Of a stretch of 64,000 bases of DNA, positions 34,872 to 43,711 are shown piece after piece (within the stretch, counting starts at the first letter, position 1; every line of letters starts with the position of its first letter). Made by a program: the position numbers and the translations under genes. The stretch comes from Gemmatimonas sp. (GTDB lineage Bacteria > Gemmatimonadota > Gemmatimonadetes > Gemmatimonadales > Gemmatimonadaceae): NCBI RefSeq assembly GCF_021298855.1, contig NZ_JAJTHI010000020.1:110786-174785 (forward strand). Direction: 5' to 3'. The notes beneath the pieces are model-generated. The model was given only the letters and a program-made list of their open reading frames with translations. It had not been told where the DNA came from and did no database searches.

Positions 34872-37604
34872 TCAGGCCACGAATGCCGCGATGACCGGCA
34901 CCGCCGGGGGCGAGGCGCGCCGCACCGGCCCGACACGTGCCTCATCGAAGATGAACATGTCGAACGCCTCGGAATCGGTCGGCACCGTGCTGCGGGGACT
35001 GCGCGCGAGCGCGGCGCGCGCGCGGCTGCTCCACGGCTCCGCGTCGTTGAGCCGCGAGAGGCGACCCCAGCGATCCACCGCATCGCGCAGACGGGACTGT
35101 TCGGCGAGCAGCACGCCGTCCATCCACATGGCCTGCGGATGTTCGGCGTCGTGGCGCAGCACCCGATCCACGGCCACGCGCGCATCGGCCCGTCGTCCCT
35201 CGGCCTGCAACACCTCGGCCAGGAGCGCGAGCGCGTCGAGGTCGGTGGGTATGGCCATGAGATGCTCCACCAGTGCGGTCCGCGCGTCCGGCAGACGGCC
35301 GGCGCCGCGATGCACACGGGCCAGCTCGACAACGGCGTCGGGCCAACCGGGCGCGGCGGCGAGCGCCGCCACCAGCTCGAGACGTGCGGCAAGCAGATCG
35401 CCGCGGTCACGCAGCAGACGGGCAATCGCCACCCGCGGGGTGGGGCGCGTGGGGTCGTGCGCGAGCGCGCGACGATAGAAGCCGAGCGCGAGCGGTTCGT
35501 CACGCAGACGCACCGACACATCGCCGGCGTAATGCAGCAGCGCCGCACTGTTCACGTCACGCCGCAGGACACGGAGCAGCGTACTCCGTGCCTCGTCGCG
35601 ATAGGCCGACGCATCGAACGCCGTGAGCGAGGCCGCCAGCAACACGAGGACGTCGGCGCTCTCGTTCCCCTGCCGCATCAGTCGGCGCAGCAACGGCAGT
35701 GCGCCCGCCTCGCGACCCAGCAGACACGCGGAGCGCGCCTCCCCCAGCGCGGCGCGCATCCAAAGCGCGCGCCAGACAGTGTGCTCCTCCGACGACGCCG
35801 ATGCCTTGGCCGCGTCGGCATCGGTGTCGAGGACCGTCTCCAACAGGTCACGCGCGGCGCGATAGCGCTCCACCGCTTCGCCGTGCAGGACGCGCACGCC
35901 GTAGTCATCGGCGGCGTCGCAGTGGCGGCGGGCGCGTTCGCCCACGGTTGGCAGCGCGGGCCTGTCCTGCGGTCGCTCCGGGAGCAGCGCATCGACCTCG
36001 CGGTCGCCGATCGCCACGCCCACCAGGGGCGTACCGCCCACCTTGCTCAGCAGATCCACCGGGCCCACGGCGTCGGGGCACTCGCGCTGCAAGGCGATTC
36101 CCACCATGAGGCGGTCCTCCCTGTGCACCGAGGCCGCCGCAAGTGCGCGCTGCGTTTCGCGCACGGCACCATCGCCGTCGCCAAGGTGCTCGAGGACACA
36201 GGCCAGAGCGTAGCGCGCCTCCGCATGGGCCGGGCGCGCCTCGATGGCCTTGACCAACGCCGAGCGTGCCTCCTCGAGGCGTGCCGTTTGCGCCAGCACG
36301 CGCCCCAGCACATGCCACACGTCGGCCTCCCGGGGGTGGAACTCGGCCAACTCGCGGAGCAGCGCCAGTGCGGCCACGGTGTCGTCGTGCCGGGCGTACC
36401 AGCGCGCCAGGTTGAGCCGAGCCAGCACCAGTGAGGGATCGAGCTCCGCCGCGCGCTGGAAGGCCTCGCGCGCGGCCTGTGTTTCGCCGCGGTCTGCGAG
36501 CGCCACCCCGAGGTTGTTGTAGGCGAGGGCGTGGCGAGGATCGATACGCAGCGCGCGCCGGTAGCTCTCGGCCGCACCGGAGACCTCCCCGGCCTGATGC
36601 AGGGCCACGCCGTGCTCGTTCCACCCACGCGCGGTTTCTTCCATGCCCAGCAGCCGCTCGTACCGCGCACGGGCCGACGCCGAGTCGCCGTCGAGCAGAT
36701 CGAGTTCGGCAAGGGCGTGCTGCACCAGGCGCACATCCTCGCCCTGGGCCAGCGCCCGTTCGAATTCCACGCGCGCCTCGCGGAAGTACCCGCGCTGCCG
36801 GAAGGCGAGGCCCAGCCCGTGGCGGGCGAGCGCGCCGTCGGCTTCGACGGTCATCACCCCGACCGCCCCGGCGTCGTGATGCGCCTCCGTGGCCTCGATG
36901 ACGAGATCCCCCTGGAGCGCTTCCAACGCCGGATTGAGCTCCGCCGCACGGCGGGCGGCGTCGCTGGCCGACTCGTGATGACCCATGTCCCCCAGCACGA
37001 ACCCACGCAGCAGGTGCGCGTCGGCCTGGTCGGGGAATTCGTGCACCAGCGCATCGAGACCGGCGAGTGCCTGTTCGTTCTGGCCCCGCTGATACAGCAC
37101 CTCGGCGAGATGGAGCCGGGCATGGCCCACGGCTCCGGCGTTCACGGCCCGCTCGAACCATCGCTGTGCCCGCCGCAGGTCGCCGGCACGCTGCTCGATG
37201 AGGCCGCGTTCGAACAGCGCGTCGGCATCGTCGGGGTCCTCGGCGATCAGTGCATCGAGCTGGTGCACGGCCTCGTGGGTGCGCCCGAGGAGACGGACGA
37301 GCCGGGCCCGCTCACGCCGTGCCGCGCGGTCATGCGGATTGTCGGCGATGCACGCCTCCACGGCGGCGAGCCGGGCATCGCACGCCCCCGGTTGCCTCGC
37401 GGCAATCTCCAGATTGCGCGCGGCGGCCCGCAGACGCGGATCGAGCGCCAGCGCCCGGAGGAACGCGTCCACCGCCTCCGCGTGCAGCCCGCGGGTGTGA
37501 TACAGCACGCCGAGGTTGTTGAACGCCCCCGGGTCCTGCGGATCGATCCGCTCGGCCAGGGCGCGCAAGAGCCCGGTGGGGGAGCCGGCAGGAGTCGCCT
37601 GCAT
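34872..37604 (-). CDS. Giant cytoplasmic TPR protein
   Basis: The 910-residue product is almost entirely TPR repeats. Units are clear at the start (FNNLGVLYHTRGLHAEAVDAFLR-type) and through the middle (AYNNLGVALADRGETQAAREAFQRA-type). They are interrupted at about 545-620 by a non-repeat insert rich in acidic and charged residues. No signal peptide is seen. ATG 37604 has GAGG 9 nt upstream and follows cheC by 17 bp. Its place between cheC and the DUF4388/mglA genes suggests a scaffold for the signalling complex; no enzyme motif is present. Confidence 0.85.
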   Translation of the reverse strand: MQATPAGSPTGLLRALAERIDPQDPGAFNNLGVLYHTRGLHAEAVDAFLRALALDPRLRAAARNLEIAARQPGACDARLAAVEACIADNPHDRAARRERARLVRLLGRTHEAVHQLDALIAEDPDDADALFERGLIEQRAGDLRRAQRWFERAVNAGAVGHARLHLAEVLYQRGQNEQALAGLDALVHEFPDQADAHLLRGFVLGDMGHHESASDAARRAAELNPALEALQGDLVIEATEAHHDAGAVGVMTVEADGALARHGLGLAFRQRGYFREARVEFERALAQGEDVRLVQHALAELDLLDGDSASARARYERLLGMEETARGWNEHGVALHQAGEVSGAAESYRRALRIDPRHALAYNNLGVALADRGETQAAREAFQRAAELDPSLVLARLNLARWYARHDDTVAALALLRELAEFHPREADVWHVLGRVLAQTARLEEARSALVKAIEARPAHAEARYALACVLEHLGDGDGAVRETQRALAAASVHREDRLMVGIALQRECPDAVGPVDLLSKVGGTPLVGVAIGDREVDALLPERPQDRPALPTVGERARRHCDAADDYGVRVLHGEAVERYRAARDLLETVLDTDADAAKASASSEEHTVWRALWMRAALGEARSACLLGREAGALPLLRRLMRQGNESADVLVLLAASLTAFDASAYRDEARSTLLRVLRRDVNSAALLHYAGDVSVRLRDEPLALGFYRRALAHDPTRPTPRVAIARLLRDRGDLLAARLELVAALAAAPGWPDAVVELARVHRGAGRLPDARTALVEHLMAIPTDLDALALLAEVLQAEGRRADARVAVDRVLRHDAEHPQAMWMDGVLLAEQSRLRDAVDRWGRLSRLNDAEPWSSRARAALARSPRSTVPTDSEAFDMFIFDEARVGPVRRASPPAVPVIAAFVA

Positions 37605-37621
37605 GGGACCGCGCCTCGCCG

Positions 37622-38365
37622 TCAGGCCAGGCGAATGGCGCGCAACATGACCTGCAGCGACACCGGATCGGGCAGCAGGAGGAAGTACCCGCGCAGCGTG
37701 AGCTCGGACTCGCACAGCAGGAACTCGCTCTCCACGCACAGGACCGCATCCGGGTCGGGAGCGAATTCGCCGACGGCGCTGGAGAGCACCGCGGCCGACA
37801 TGTCGATCACGAGGGTGGGCGGCGACGGCAACAGCAGCATGCCGAGGAAATCGCTGAGGGCATTCAGGTACGCCCCGCTGAGGATGTTTCCCGTTTCCTT
37901 GATGGCCGAGGACTCGAGCTCACTGAATGCGACGGAGCTTCCCACGGGGCGCCGCAACATGATCTCGGCCAGCCGCATGACGGTGGGCTGGGGGAACACC
38001 AGCAACGTGCGTCCCGACAGATCGCCGAGCATGTGCATCATGACGGCCGCGACAGGCTCCTCGTGCGGCGAGAACTGGGCGGGCAACTCCTCCAGGCTCG
38101 CGACGGTGATGGCGGGCACCTTGATCATGATGGTGCTGCCTGTCATCTGCGAGAGGGCGGTGGCGGCGTGGCCGGCGCCGATGTTCGCGATCTCCCGCAG
38201 CGCATCGAGCTGAATGCTCTTGAGGGCGCGGACCGGGGTGGCGGGTTGCGCCGACAACGACGCGGCACCGCCACGGGGCGTTGCCGTGGTCACGGCGCGT
38301 CCCGGGGCCGCCGTCGCGACGGAGGACCCGCCGACGCGCGCCTGGCTGATGTCGTTGTGCTGCAT
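37622..38365 (-). CDS. cheC: CheY-P phosphatase CheC
   Basis: The 247-residue product has two CheC phosphatase half-sites: LREIANIGAGHAATALS with Glu58/Asn61, and IKETGNILSGAYLNALS with Glu157/Asn160. CheC dephosphorylates CheY-P and partners with CheD, which is encoded in the same operon. The Asn usually found in GAGNA is His here. ATG 38365 has a GGA 7 nt upstream. A GTG at 38410 overlapping the cheA stop (GTGA) would add 15 residues, but these codons are less GC-rich in third positions, so the ATG is preferred. Confidence 0.92.
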   Translation of the reverse strand: MQHNDISQARVGGSSVATAAPGRAVTTATPRGGAASLSAQPATPVRALKSIQLDALREIANIGAGHAATALSQMTGSTIMIKVPAITVASLEELPAQFSPHEEPVAAVMMHMLGDLSGRTLLVFPQPTVMRLAEIMLRRPVGSSVAFSELESSAIKETGNILSGAYLNALSDFLGMLLLPSPPTLVIDMSAAVLSSAVGEFAPDPDAVLCVESEFLLCESELTLRGYFLLLPDPVSLQVMLRAIRLA

Positions 38366-38406
38366 GATCACGTCCGCCTTGAAAGATGCATCCCCGTGTG
38401 CCACCG

Positions 38407-40344
38407 TCACACGATGCTCGGCACATCGATGATGAGTGCCGGGCTGCCGTCGCCAAGCACGGTGGCACCGCTGAACCACGGTGCCGCGCCGTGCACCACG
38501 TCGAGCGGTTTGACCACGATGTCCTGCTGGGCGACCAGGGTGTCGACCAGCAGCGCTGCGCGGCGACCGCCGGAATCGACGATGACGAGATGCCGATCGC
38601 CGGCTGCGCCATCGTGGCGTTCGGGGGTTGACGAACGAGTGAGCCCGAAGAGTTCATCGAGCGCCACCAGCGGAACGAGGTCGTCGCGAATGGTAACGGT
38701 GGGGCGCTCCGTGTGATGCCCACGCAGGGATTCGTGATACTCCGTGGCTTCGGTGACATGGATGGCGGGGAGGGCGAAGGCGCAGCCGGCCACCTCCACG
38801 AGCAGCGCGCGGGCAATGGCGAGCGAGACCGGCAGGCGCAGCGTGACCACCGTCCCGGTGCCCTCAATGGTCTCGAGCTCGAGCTGCCCCCCCAGGGCGC
38901 GCACGCGCGTGTTCACGACATCCACACCCACGCCACGTCCCGAGAGGCTCGTCACGCGGCGCGCCGTGGAGAAACCGGGATGCGCGATGATCCGCAACAG
39001 CGCGTCGTCGTCCAGCTGCTGCACCTCGGCGGCAACGAGCCCCTGCGCTCTCGCCCGTTCCAGCACCGCGCGCCGGTCGATACCGCGTCCGTCATCCTGC
39101 ACCTGAATGATCACGCTGGCGCGATCGCGCACCGCGCGCAGCGTGAGCTCACCACGAGCCGTCTTGCCGGCCGCCACTCGCGCGGCCGGGTCTTCGATGC
39201 CGTGGTCGAGCGCGTTTCGCAGCAGGTGCAGCAGGGGATCGCCGATGGCCTCCAGCAGCGACCGATCGAGCTCGATTTCCCGCCCCTCCATGGTGAAGGC
39301 GACCTCCTTGCCCAGTTCGTGACTCACGTCGCGGACCAGGCGGGGAAAGCGGTCGAACACCTGGCCCACCGGCAGAAGGCGCGTCTGCAACACTTCGTCC
39401 TGCAGGGCGCTCACGAGGCGCGCGGCGTCGCGCGCGGCGCGCAGCACGTCGCGATCGGGGTGGTCGAGGGCCTCGATGGCGCGCAGGAGTCGATCGCGGG
39501 TGATGACCAGCTCCCCGGCAAGATCCAACAGGGTGTCGAGGCGCCTGGCGTCGATGCGCACCGTGCGTGCCGTCGCGGGTGCGGCAGCGCGTGCCCCCTG
39601 CTGCGCCGCCTGCGTGGCTCCCGCCGGCACGCGCACGTGCACCTGTGCCACTTCGCCGACGCTGCGCACCGCCTGCTCGAGTGCCTCATCGGTGACGTGG
39701 CTGGCCAGGACGATGCGAAAGCGGCCGTCGAACGTCTCGTCCTGCCAGCGCGGCGGTTCCGGATGCGTAGCACGGATCTGCCCGAGCGTGGCGAGCTTCG
39801 CGAGCACCAGCATGGCGCGCACGCCCTTGAGCGGGCAATCGTCCACCAGCAGTACATCGAGGTGGCGAATCGTAGCGGCGGCGGCGGCGACGGGCGGCCC
39901 CGACGGGGGCAGCGCGTCTTTCGTGGGGTCGGGTGCCAGCGGCACCGACACCGGCGGGCGAAGTCGCACGAGCAGGCCGCCAACCATTGCGGGCGCCGTC
40001 TCCCCCCCGCGCGCCACATCGTCGAGCGCGGTGCGCAGCACGTCGGTGCCCTCGAAGAGCAGCGCCAGCAGATCGGCGTGCACCGCTTCATCGCCACGTC
40101 GCACCGGCTCGCATCGCGATTCGAGAGCGTGCGCCAGGCGCTCGACGGTGCCATAGCCCATCGAGCCGGCCATGCCCTTGATCGTGTGCATCCCGCGGAA
40201 GAGCGTGGCCACCAGCTCGCTCGTGTCGCGCGGGCTCGCCCCGGTGCGTCCAGCCTCCTCGAGCGCAAGCAGCGCCGCGTCGAGCTCCGCCAGATGTTCG
40301 CGCGCTTCGGCCTGAAACAGGGCCGCGTAGCGCGCCGTGTCCAT
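38407..40344 (-). CDS. cheA: Chemotaxis histidine kinase CheA
   Basis: The 645-residue protein shows the full CheA layout: P1 HPt domain with His53 (FRGMHTIKGMAG), P2 response-regulator docking domain at about 195-285 (VLLVDDCPLKGVRAML), P3 dimerisation helices, P4 ATPase with LLRNALDHGIEDP, DDGRGID and GRGVGVDVV, and a P5 CheW-like domain at the end. CheA phosphorylates CheY and CheB. ATG 40344 has GGAG 7 nt upstream and lies 14 bp after cheY. Confidence 0.97.
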   Translation of the reverse strand: MDTARYAALFQAEAREHLAELDAALLALEEAGRTGASPRDTSELVATLFRGMHTIKGMAGSMGYGTVERLAHALESRCEPVRRGDEAVHADLLALLFEGTDVLRTALDDVARGGETAPAMVGGLLVRLRPPVSVPLAPDPTKDALPPSGPPVAAAAATIRHLDVLLVDDCPLKGVRAMLVLAKLATLGQIRATHPEPPRWQDETFDGRFRIVLASHVTDEALEQAVRSVGEVAQVHVRVPAGATQAAQQGARAAAPATARTVRIDARRLDTLLDLAGELVITRDRLLRAIEALDHPDRDVLRAARDAARLVSALQDEVLQTRLLPVGQVFDRFPRLVRDVSHELGKEVAFTMEGREIELDRSLLEAIGDPLLHLLRNALDHGIEDPAARVAAGKTARGELTLRAVRDRASVIIQVQDDGRGIDRRAVLERARAQGLVAAEVQQLDDDALLRIIAHPGFSTARRVTSLSGRGVGVDVVNTRVRALGGQLELETIEGTGTVVTLRLPVSLAIARALLVEVAGCAFALPAIHVTEATEYHESLRGHHTERPTVTIRDDLVPLVALDELFGLTRSSTPERHDGAAGDRHLVIVDSGGRRAALLVDTLVAQQDIVVKPLDVVHGAAPWFSGATVLGDGSPALIIDVPSIV

Positions 40345-40358
40345 CAGGATGCTCCGGG

Positions 40359-40724
40359 TCAGGCGGCGAGTACGCGGTTCACCGCTTCCAGCACCCGACT
40401 GGGCTGGAACGGCTTGACCACAAAGTCCTTTGCGCCCGCCTGGATGGCCTCCACCACGAGCGCCTGCTGGCCCATGGCGCTGCACATGAGGATGCGGGCG
40501 TGCGGATCGTGCGAGGTGATCTCACGCACGGCATCGATGCCCCCCATGTCGGGCATCACGATGTCCATGGTGACGAGGTCCGGGCGCAGGTGCTTGTACT
40601 TCTCCACGGCCTGGATCCCGGTCTCGGCTTCGCCGACCACCTCGAATCCCGCCTGGGTGAGGATGTCCCCCACCATGGTGCGCATGAAGATCGCGTCGTC
40701 GCAGATCAGTACCGTCTTGCTCAC
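40359..40724 (-). CDS. cheY: Response regulator CheY
   Basis: A 121-residue stand-alone receiver domain with acidic pair Asp9/Asp10, phosphoacceptor Asp54 (VTMDIVMPDM), Ser82 and Lys104 (VVKPF). It lacks an output domain. The GTG start overlaps the cheW stop (GTGA). It could act on a motor, a pilus apparatus, MglA or the tandem ATPase; no flagellar gene is in the window. Confidence 0.95.
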   Translation of the reverse strand: MSKTVLICDDAIFMRTMVGDILTQAGFEVVGEAETGIQAVEKYKHLRPDLVTMDIVMPDMGGIDAVREITSHDPHARILMCSAMGQQALVVEAIQAGAKDFVVKPFQPSRVLEAVNRVLAA

Positions 40725-41113
40725 CGTGTTCTCCCCTCGGCTGAATGCAGATGCCGCGCACAGAGCGCGACCGCGTCGAGGATGGTGGCGTCAGGGGGGC
40801 CGTCCGGATCTTCCGGCGCGGCCGTGCGCACATCCAGGACACGGTCCACGGCAAGCCCGATCGGCCGGGCGCCGTACTGGAGGAGGACGATCGACCCCGG
40901 CGTAACGGCACGCTCTCCGGTTCGCAGCGCCTGCAGGTCCAGCACGGTGACGATGGCGCCCCGCACGTTCACGATGCCGGCCTGCAGCGGCGGGGTGCCT
41001 GGCACGGGCCGTACCCCGCCGGGGCGGACGACCTCGCGCACCTGGGCCACCGGGATCCCGAAGACCTCGTCGCCGGAGGTCACGGTCAGCCACTGCGGGC
41101 GAGCCTCCTCCAT
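40721..41113 (-). CDS. cheW: CheW-type coupling protein
   Basis: The 130-residue CheW domain shows WLTVTSGDEVFGIPVAQVRE, the conserved VNVRGAIVTVLDL and the GLAVDRVLDV strand. It couples receptors to CheA. The start is taken as ATG 41113, 13 bp after rluD. The frame also has an ATG at 41188 that would overlap rluD by about 60 bp with a Pro/Ser-rich tail, which is less likely. It is the first signalling gene of the operon. Confidence 0.88.
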   Translation of the reverse strand: MEEARPQWLTVTSGDEVFGIPVAQVREVVRPGGVRPVPGTPPLQAGIVNVRGAIVTVLDLQALRTGERAVTPGSIVLLQYGARPIGLAVDRVLDVRTAAPEDPDGPPDATILDAVALCARHLHSAEGRTR

Positions 41114-41126
41114 GCCTTCGGCGGCG

Positions 41127-42143
41127 TCAGTCGTCGGCGAGTTGGGCAGCTGGGGGGTCGGCAGTGGTCCGATAGAATCCGAAGACATCGAGCGGGTCCT
41201 GATGCGTGGCGAGCTCCGGCCTGTCGCTGAGGGTGGCCAGCGACTGGCGCAGGTCGGGGGGCAGCGGCGAGCGGAGATCGATCACGTGGCCGGAGATGGG
41301 GTGCCTGAAGCGCAGCCACGCGGCGTGGAGGAAGTGACGACGCGGCGGTAGGGCGGCCAGCTTGCGCCCGCCACCCCCGCCGTAGACATCGTCGCCGATC
41401 ACCGGGTGTCCCACACTCGACAAGTGCACGCGGATCTGGTGGGTACGTCCACTGTGCAAGTGGGCGCGCAACAGGTCCACACTGTCGAAGCGTGCCAGTC
41501 GGACGAAATCCGTGCGGGCGGCCTTCCCCCCAGGGACGATTGCCATGCGGGTCCGGTCTCGCGGATCCCGCGCGATGGGCTGGTCGACGGTAAGGGTATC
41601 GCCGCTGAGGTGCCCCCAACAGACCGCCACGTAACGGCGGGTGACCTGCCGGGCGGCGAGGGCGGTACTGAGGAGGCGGTGGGCGGCGTCGGTTTTCGCC
41701 ACGACCAGCAATCCCGAGGTGTCCTTGTCGAGGCGGTGCACCAATCCTGCCCGGTCTTCCCCGCCCCCCTCCGCCAGCGGCTCGCCCCGTCCGACGAGGG
41801 CATTCACCAGGGTGCCCGACCAGTTGCCCGGAGCGGGGTGCACGACCATCCCGGCCGGCTTGTTCACCACGAGGAGGTGCTCGTCCTCGAACACGATATC
41901 GAGCGGGATTTGCTCGGGGACGATCTCACGGCCGGGCGGCGGCGGCACCACCACGTCCACGCGATCCCCTTTTTCGGTGCGATAGCTGGCCTTGGCCCGC
42001 GTCCCGTTCACGAGCACGTGGCCGTTGGCGATCAGCGTCGCGGCCTGCGTGCGCGACACCCCGGCGCCGCGCGCCACGAGCAGATCGAGCCGCTCACCGG
42101 CGTCGTCGGGCACCGTGATCTGACAGGTGCGCTCCGCGCTCAC
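41127..42143 (-). CDS. rluD: RluD-family large-subunit rRNA pseudouridine synthase
   Basis: The 338-residue protein has an N-terminal S4 RNA-binding domain (about 15-65, ERLDLLVARGAGVSRTQAATLI) and the RluA/C/D catalytic domain with HRLDKDTSG, catalytic Asp139. LHSGRTHQIRVHL and HPVIGDDVYGG are also present. RluD makes pseudouridines in helix 69 of 23S rRNA. The assignment within the RluA/C/D group is by overall similarity. The GTG start overlaps the lspA stop (GTGA), the usual lspA-rluD order. Confidence 0.93.
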   Translation of the reverse strand: MSAERTCQITVPDDAGERLDLLVARGAGVSRTQAATLIANGHVLVNGTRAKASYRTEKGDRVDVVVPPPPGREIVPEQIPLDIVFEDEHLLVVNKPAGMVVHPAPGNWSGTLVNALVGRGEPLAEGGGEDRAGLVHRLDKDTSGLLVVAKTDAAHRLLSTALAARQVTRRYVAVCWGHLSGDTLTVDQPIARDPRDRTRMAIVPGGKAARTDFVRLARFDSVDLLRAHLHSGRTHQIRVHLSSVGHPVIGDDVYGGGGGRKLAALPPRRHFLHAAWLRFRHPISGHVIDLRSPLPPDLRQSLATLSDRPELATHQDPLDVFGFYRTTADPPAAQLADD

Positions 42144-42736
42144 GCGGAGGGGCCGTCGGGTGGCTGCGGCTGGGCCTTGGCGGCCGCCAGGAGCGCCTGA
42201 TCTTCCTGCCACAGGGCAATGACCAGGCACGCCGCCCCAATCGTGACCGCGGTGTCGGCCACGTTGAAGGTCCAGAAGCGCGTCGTGCCGATCCCGATGT
42301 CGATGAAGTCCACCACGCCTTCGCGCAGGCGTATGCGATCGAGCAGGTTGCCGATGGCGCCACCCACGATGACCGGTACGCCAAGGGCGGCCAGCCGCGA
42401 GGTGCGCGTGAGATCACTGGTGGCCCGCAGCAGCACGACGACGATGACGATGCTGAGCACGGCGAAGATCCACCGCGAGCCGGGGCCCAGATGCATGCCG
42501 AACGCGGCGCCAGGGTTGTACGACAGCGTGAAGCGCACCACATCGCCGATGATGCGATGCGGCATGTGCCGCGGTACCAGATGTTCGACCGCGAGCGCCT
42601 TGGTGACGAAGTCGGCCGCCACCGTGACGGCCACGATGATCCAGAACAGGACGGTGGTGGACGCGGCGGGGCGGTCGCTGAGCGCCACGTGCGCGGCGGC
42701 GGTGCGAACGGCCGATGGCCGAGTGTTGGACGCCAT
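42140..42736 (-). CDS. lspA: Lipoprotein signal peptidase LspA (copy 1)
   Basis: This aspartic protease removes signal peptides from prolipoproteins in the membrane. The 198-residue protein has four hydrophobic helices, YNPGAAFGM, GNLLDRIRLREGVVDFIDIG with Asp143, and FNVADTAV with Asp161, the two catalytic aspartates. An N-terminal extension of about 25 residues precedes the first helix. It lies 2 bp after a second, complete lspA copy. Confidence 0.95.
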   Translation of the reverse strand: MASNTRPSAVRTAAAHVALSDRPAASTTVLFWIIVAVTVAADFVTKALAVEHLVPRHMPHRIIGDVVRFTLSYNPGAAFGMHLGPGSRWIFAVLSIVIVVVLLRATSDLTRTSRLAALGVPVIVGGAIGNLLDRIRLREGVVDFIDIGIGTTRFWTFNVADTAVTIGAACLVIALWQEDQALLAAAKAQPQPPDGPSA

Positions 42737-42738
42737 GA

Positions 42739-43275
42739 TTACGGAGCGAGGTCGCGCGAATTGGTGGGCGAGGGCGTCGCCGCCTCGCCGGCGGCGGCCT
42801 GCGCCGCCAGTTCGCGACGCTCTTCCCGCCAGAGCACGAGGGCCAGGAGGAACGCGCCGCTGCTCACCGCGATGTCGGCGATGTTGAAGGTCGGCCACCG
42901 GTGCACGCCGAACCCGATATCGAGAAAATCCACCACCCCGTACTCGGAGCGAATGCGATCGATCACGTTGCCGACGGCACCGGCCGCCACCAGCGCGATG
43001 GCCAGCACGCGCCGGAAATCGTGCTGCTCGGTCTGCTGGTACAGCCGACCCAGGATGACGAGTGCCCCGGCGGTGAGGCCCATGAAGAGCCAGCGCGAAT
43101 ACGGACCCAGGTGCAGCCCGAAGGCCGCACCCGGATTGTAGACGAGCGCAAAACGGAACCAGTCGCCGAAGACCGGCCGAGGCGTCGCCGCCAGCGTCGC
43201 CTCGGCCACCAACTTGGTGATCTGATCCAGCAGGACGATGACGACCACCACGGGAATCGCGAGAATCGCCTTCAC
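42739..43275 (-). CDS. lspA: Lipoprotein signal peptidase LspA (copy 2)
   Basis: The 178-residue product has the same family signatures as its neighbour: YNPGAAFGLHLGP, GNVIDRIRSEYGVVDFLDIG with Asp116, and FNIADIAV with Asp134, plus four hydrophobic helices. Both catalytic aspartates are present, so it looks active. The GTG start is 1 nt after the dksA/traR-type stop, with AGGG upstream. The copies are clearly divergent, indicating an old duplication or separate origins. Confidence 0.94.
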   Translation of the reverse strand: MKAILAIPVVVVIVLLDQITKLVAEATLAATPRPVFGDWFRFALVYNPGAAFGLHLGPYSRWLFMGLTAGALVILGRLYQQTEQHDFRRVLAIALVAAGAVGNVIDRIRSEYGVVDFLDIGFGVHRWPTFNIADIAVSSGAFLLALVLWREERRELAAQAAAGEAATPSPTNSRDLAP

Positions 43276-43276
43276 G

Positions 43277-43711
43277 TCATCCCTTCTTGGAGTCTTCCTC
43301 GCGCTGCTTGCACGCGATGCAATACCGGGCATTCGGCAGCGCATCGAGGCGCTCGAAGGCAATGTCCTCGCCGCACTGGTGGCACTTGCCGAAGGTCTCC
43401 GGCGCCTTGTACAGCCGGCGGAGCGCCTGGTCGATGTGCCACAGGAAGCGCCCTTCCTTGGAAGCGAAGAGGAACGCCTTCTCCCGCTCCATCGCGTCGG
43501 TGCCCTGATCGGCCATGTGGAAGGAGTAGGCGCTGCTGTCCCCCTCCGATGCCTCGCCGTTGGGGCCAAGGGTATCGCTGTGATGGCCGAGCTCCTTGAG
43601 CACGCGCTTGCGCTCCTCGAGCAGTCGCTTCTCGAAGTGTTGCAGCTGCTTCTTGGGCATCGCCTTGGGCTTCTTGGCGTCTTTCGTCGACGCGGTCTTC
43701 GATTCGGCCAT
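43277..43711 (-). CDS. DksA/TraR-family zinc-finger protein
   Basis: The 144-residue protein has a Lys/Ser/Ala-rich N-terminus, a coiled coil (about 22-45), and the C4 zinc finger Cys110-x2-Cys113 with Cys131-x2-Cys134 typical of DksA/TraR. DksA binds in the RNA polymerase secondary channel and works with ppGpp. Short DksA-like proteins next to lspA are widespread and their role is less well defined. The ATG overlaps the ileS stop (TGATG). Confidence 0.9.
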   Translation of the reverse strand: MAESKTASTKDAKKPKAMPKKQLQHFEKRLLEERKRVLKELGHHSDTLGPNGEASEGDSSAYSFHMADQGTDAMEREKAFLFASKEGRFLWHIDQALRRLYKAPETFGKCHQCGEDIAFERLDALPNARYCIACKQREEDSKKG

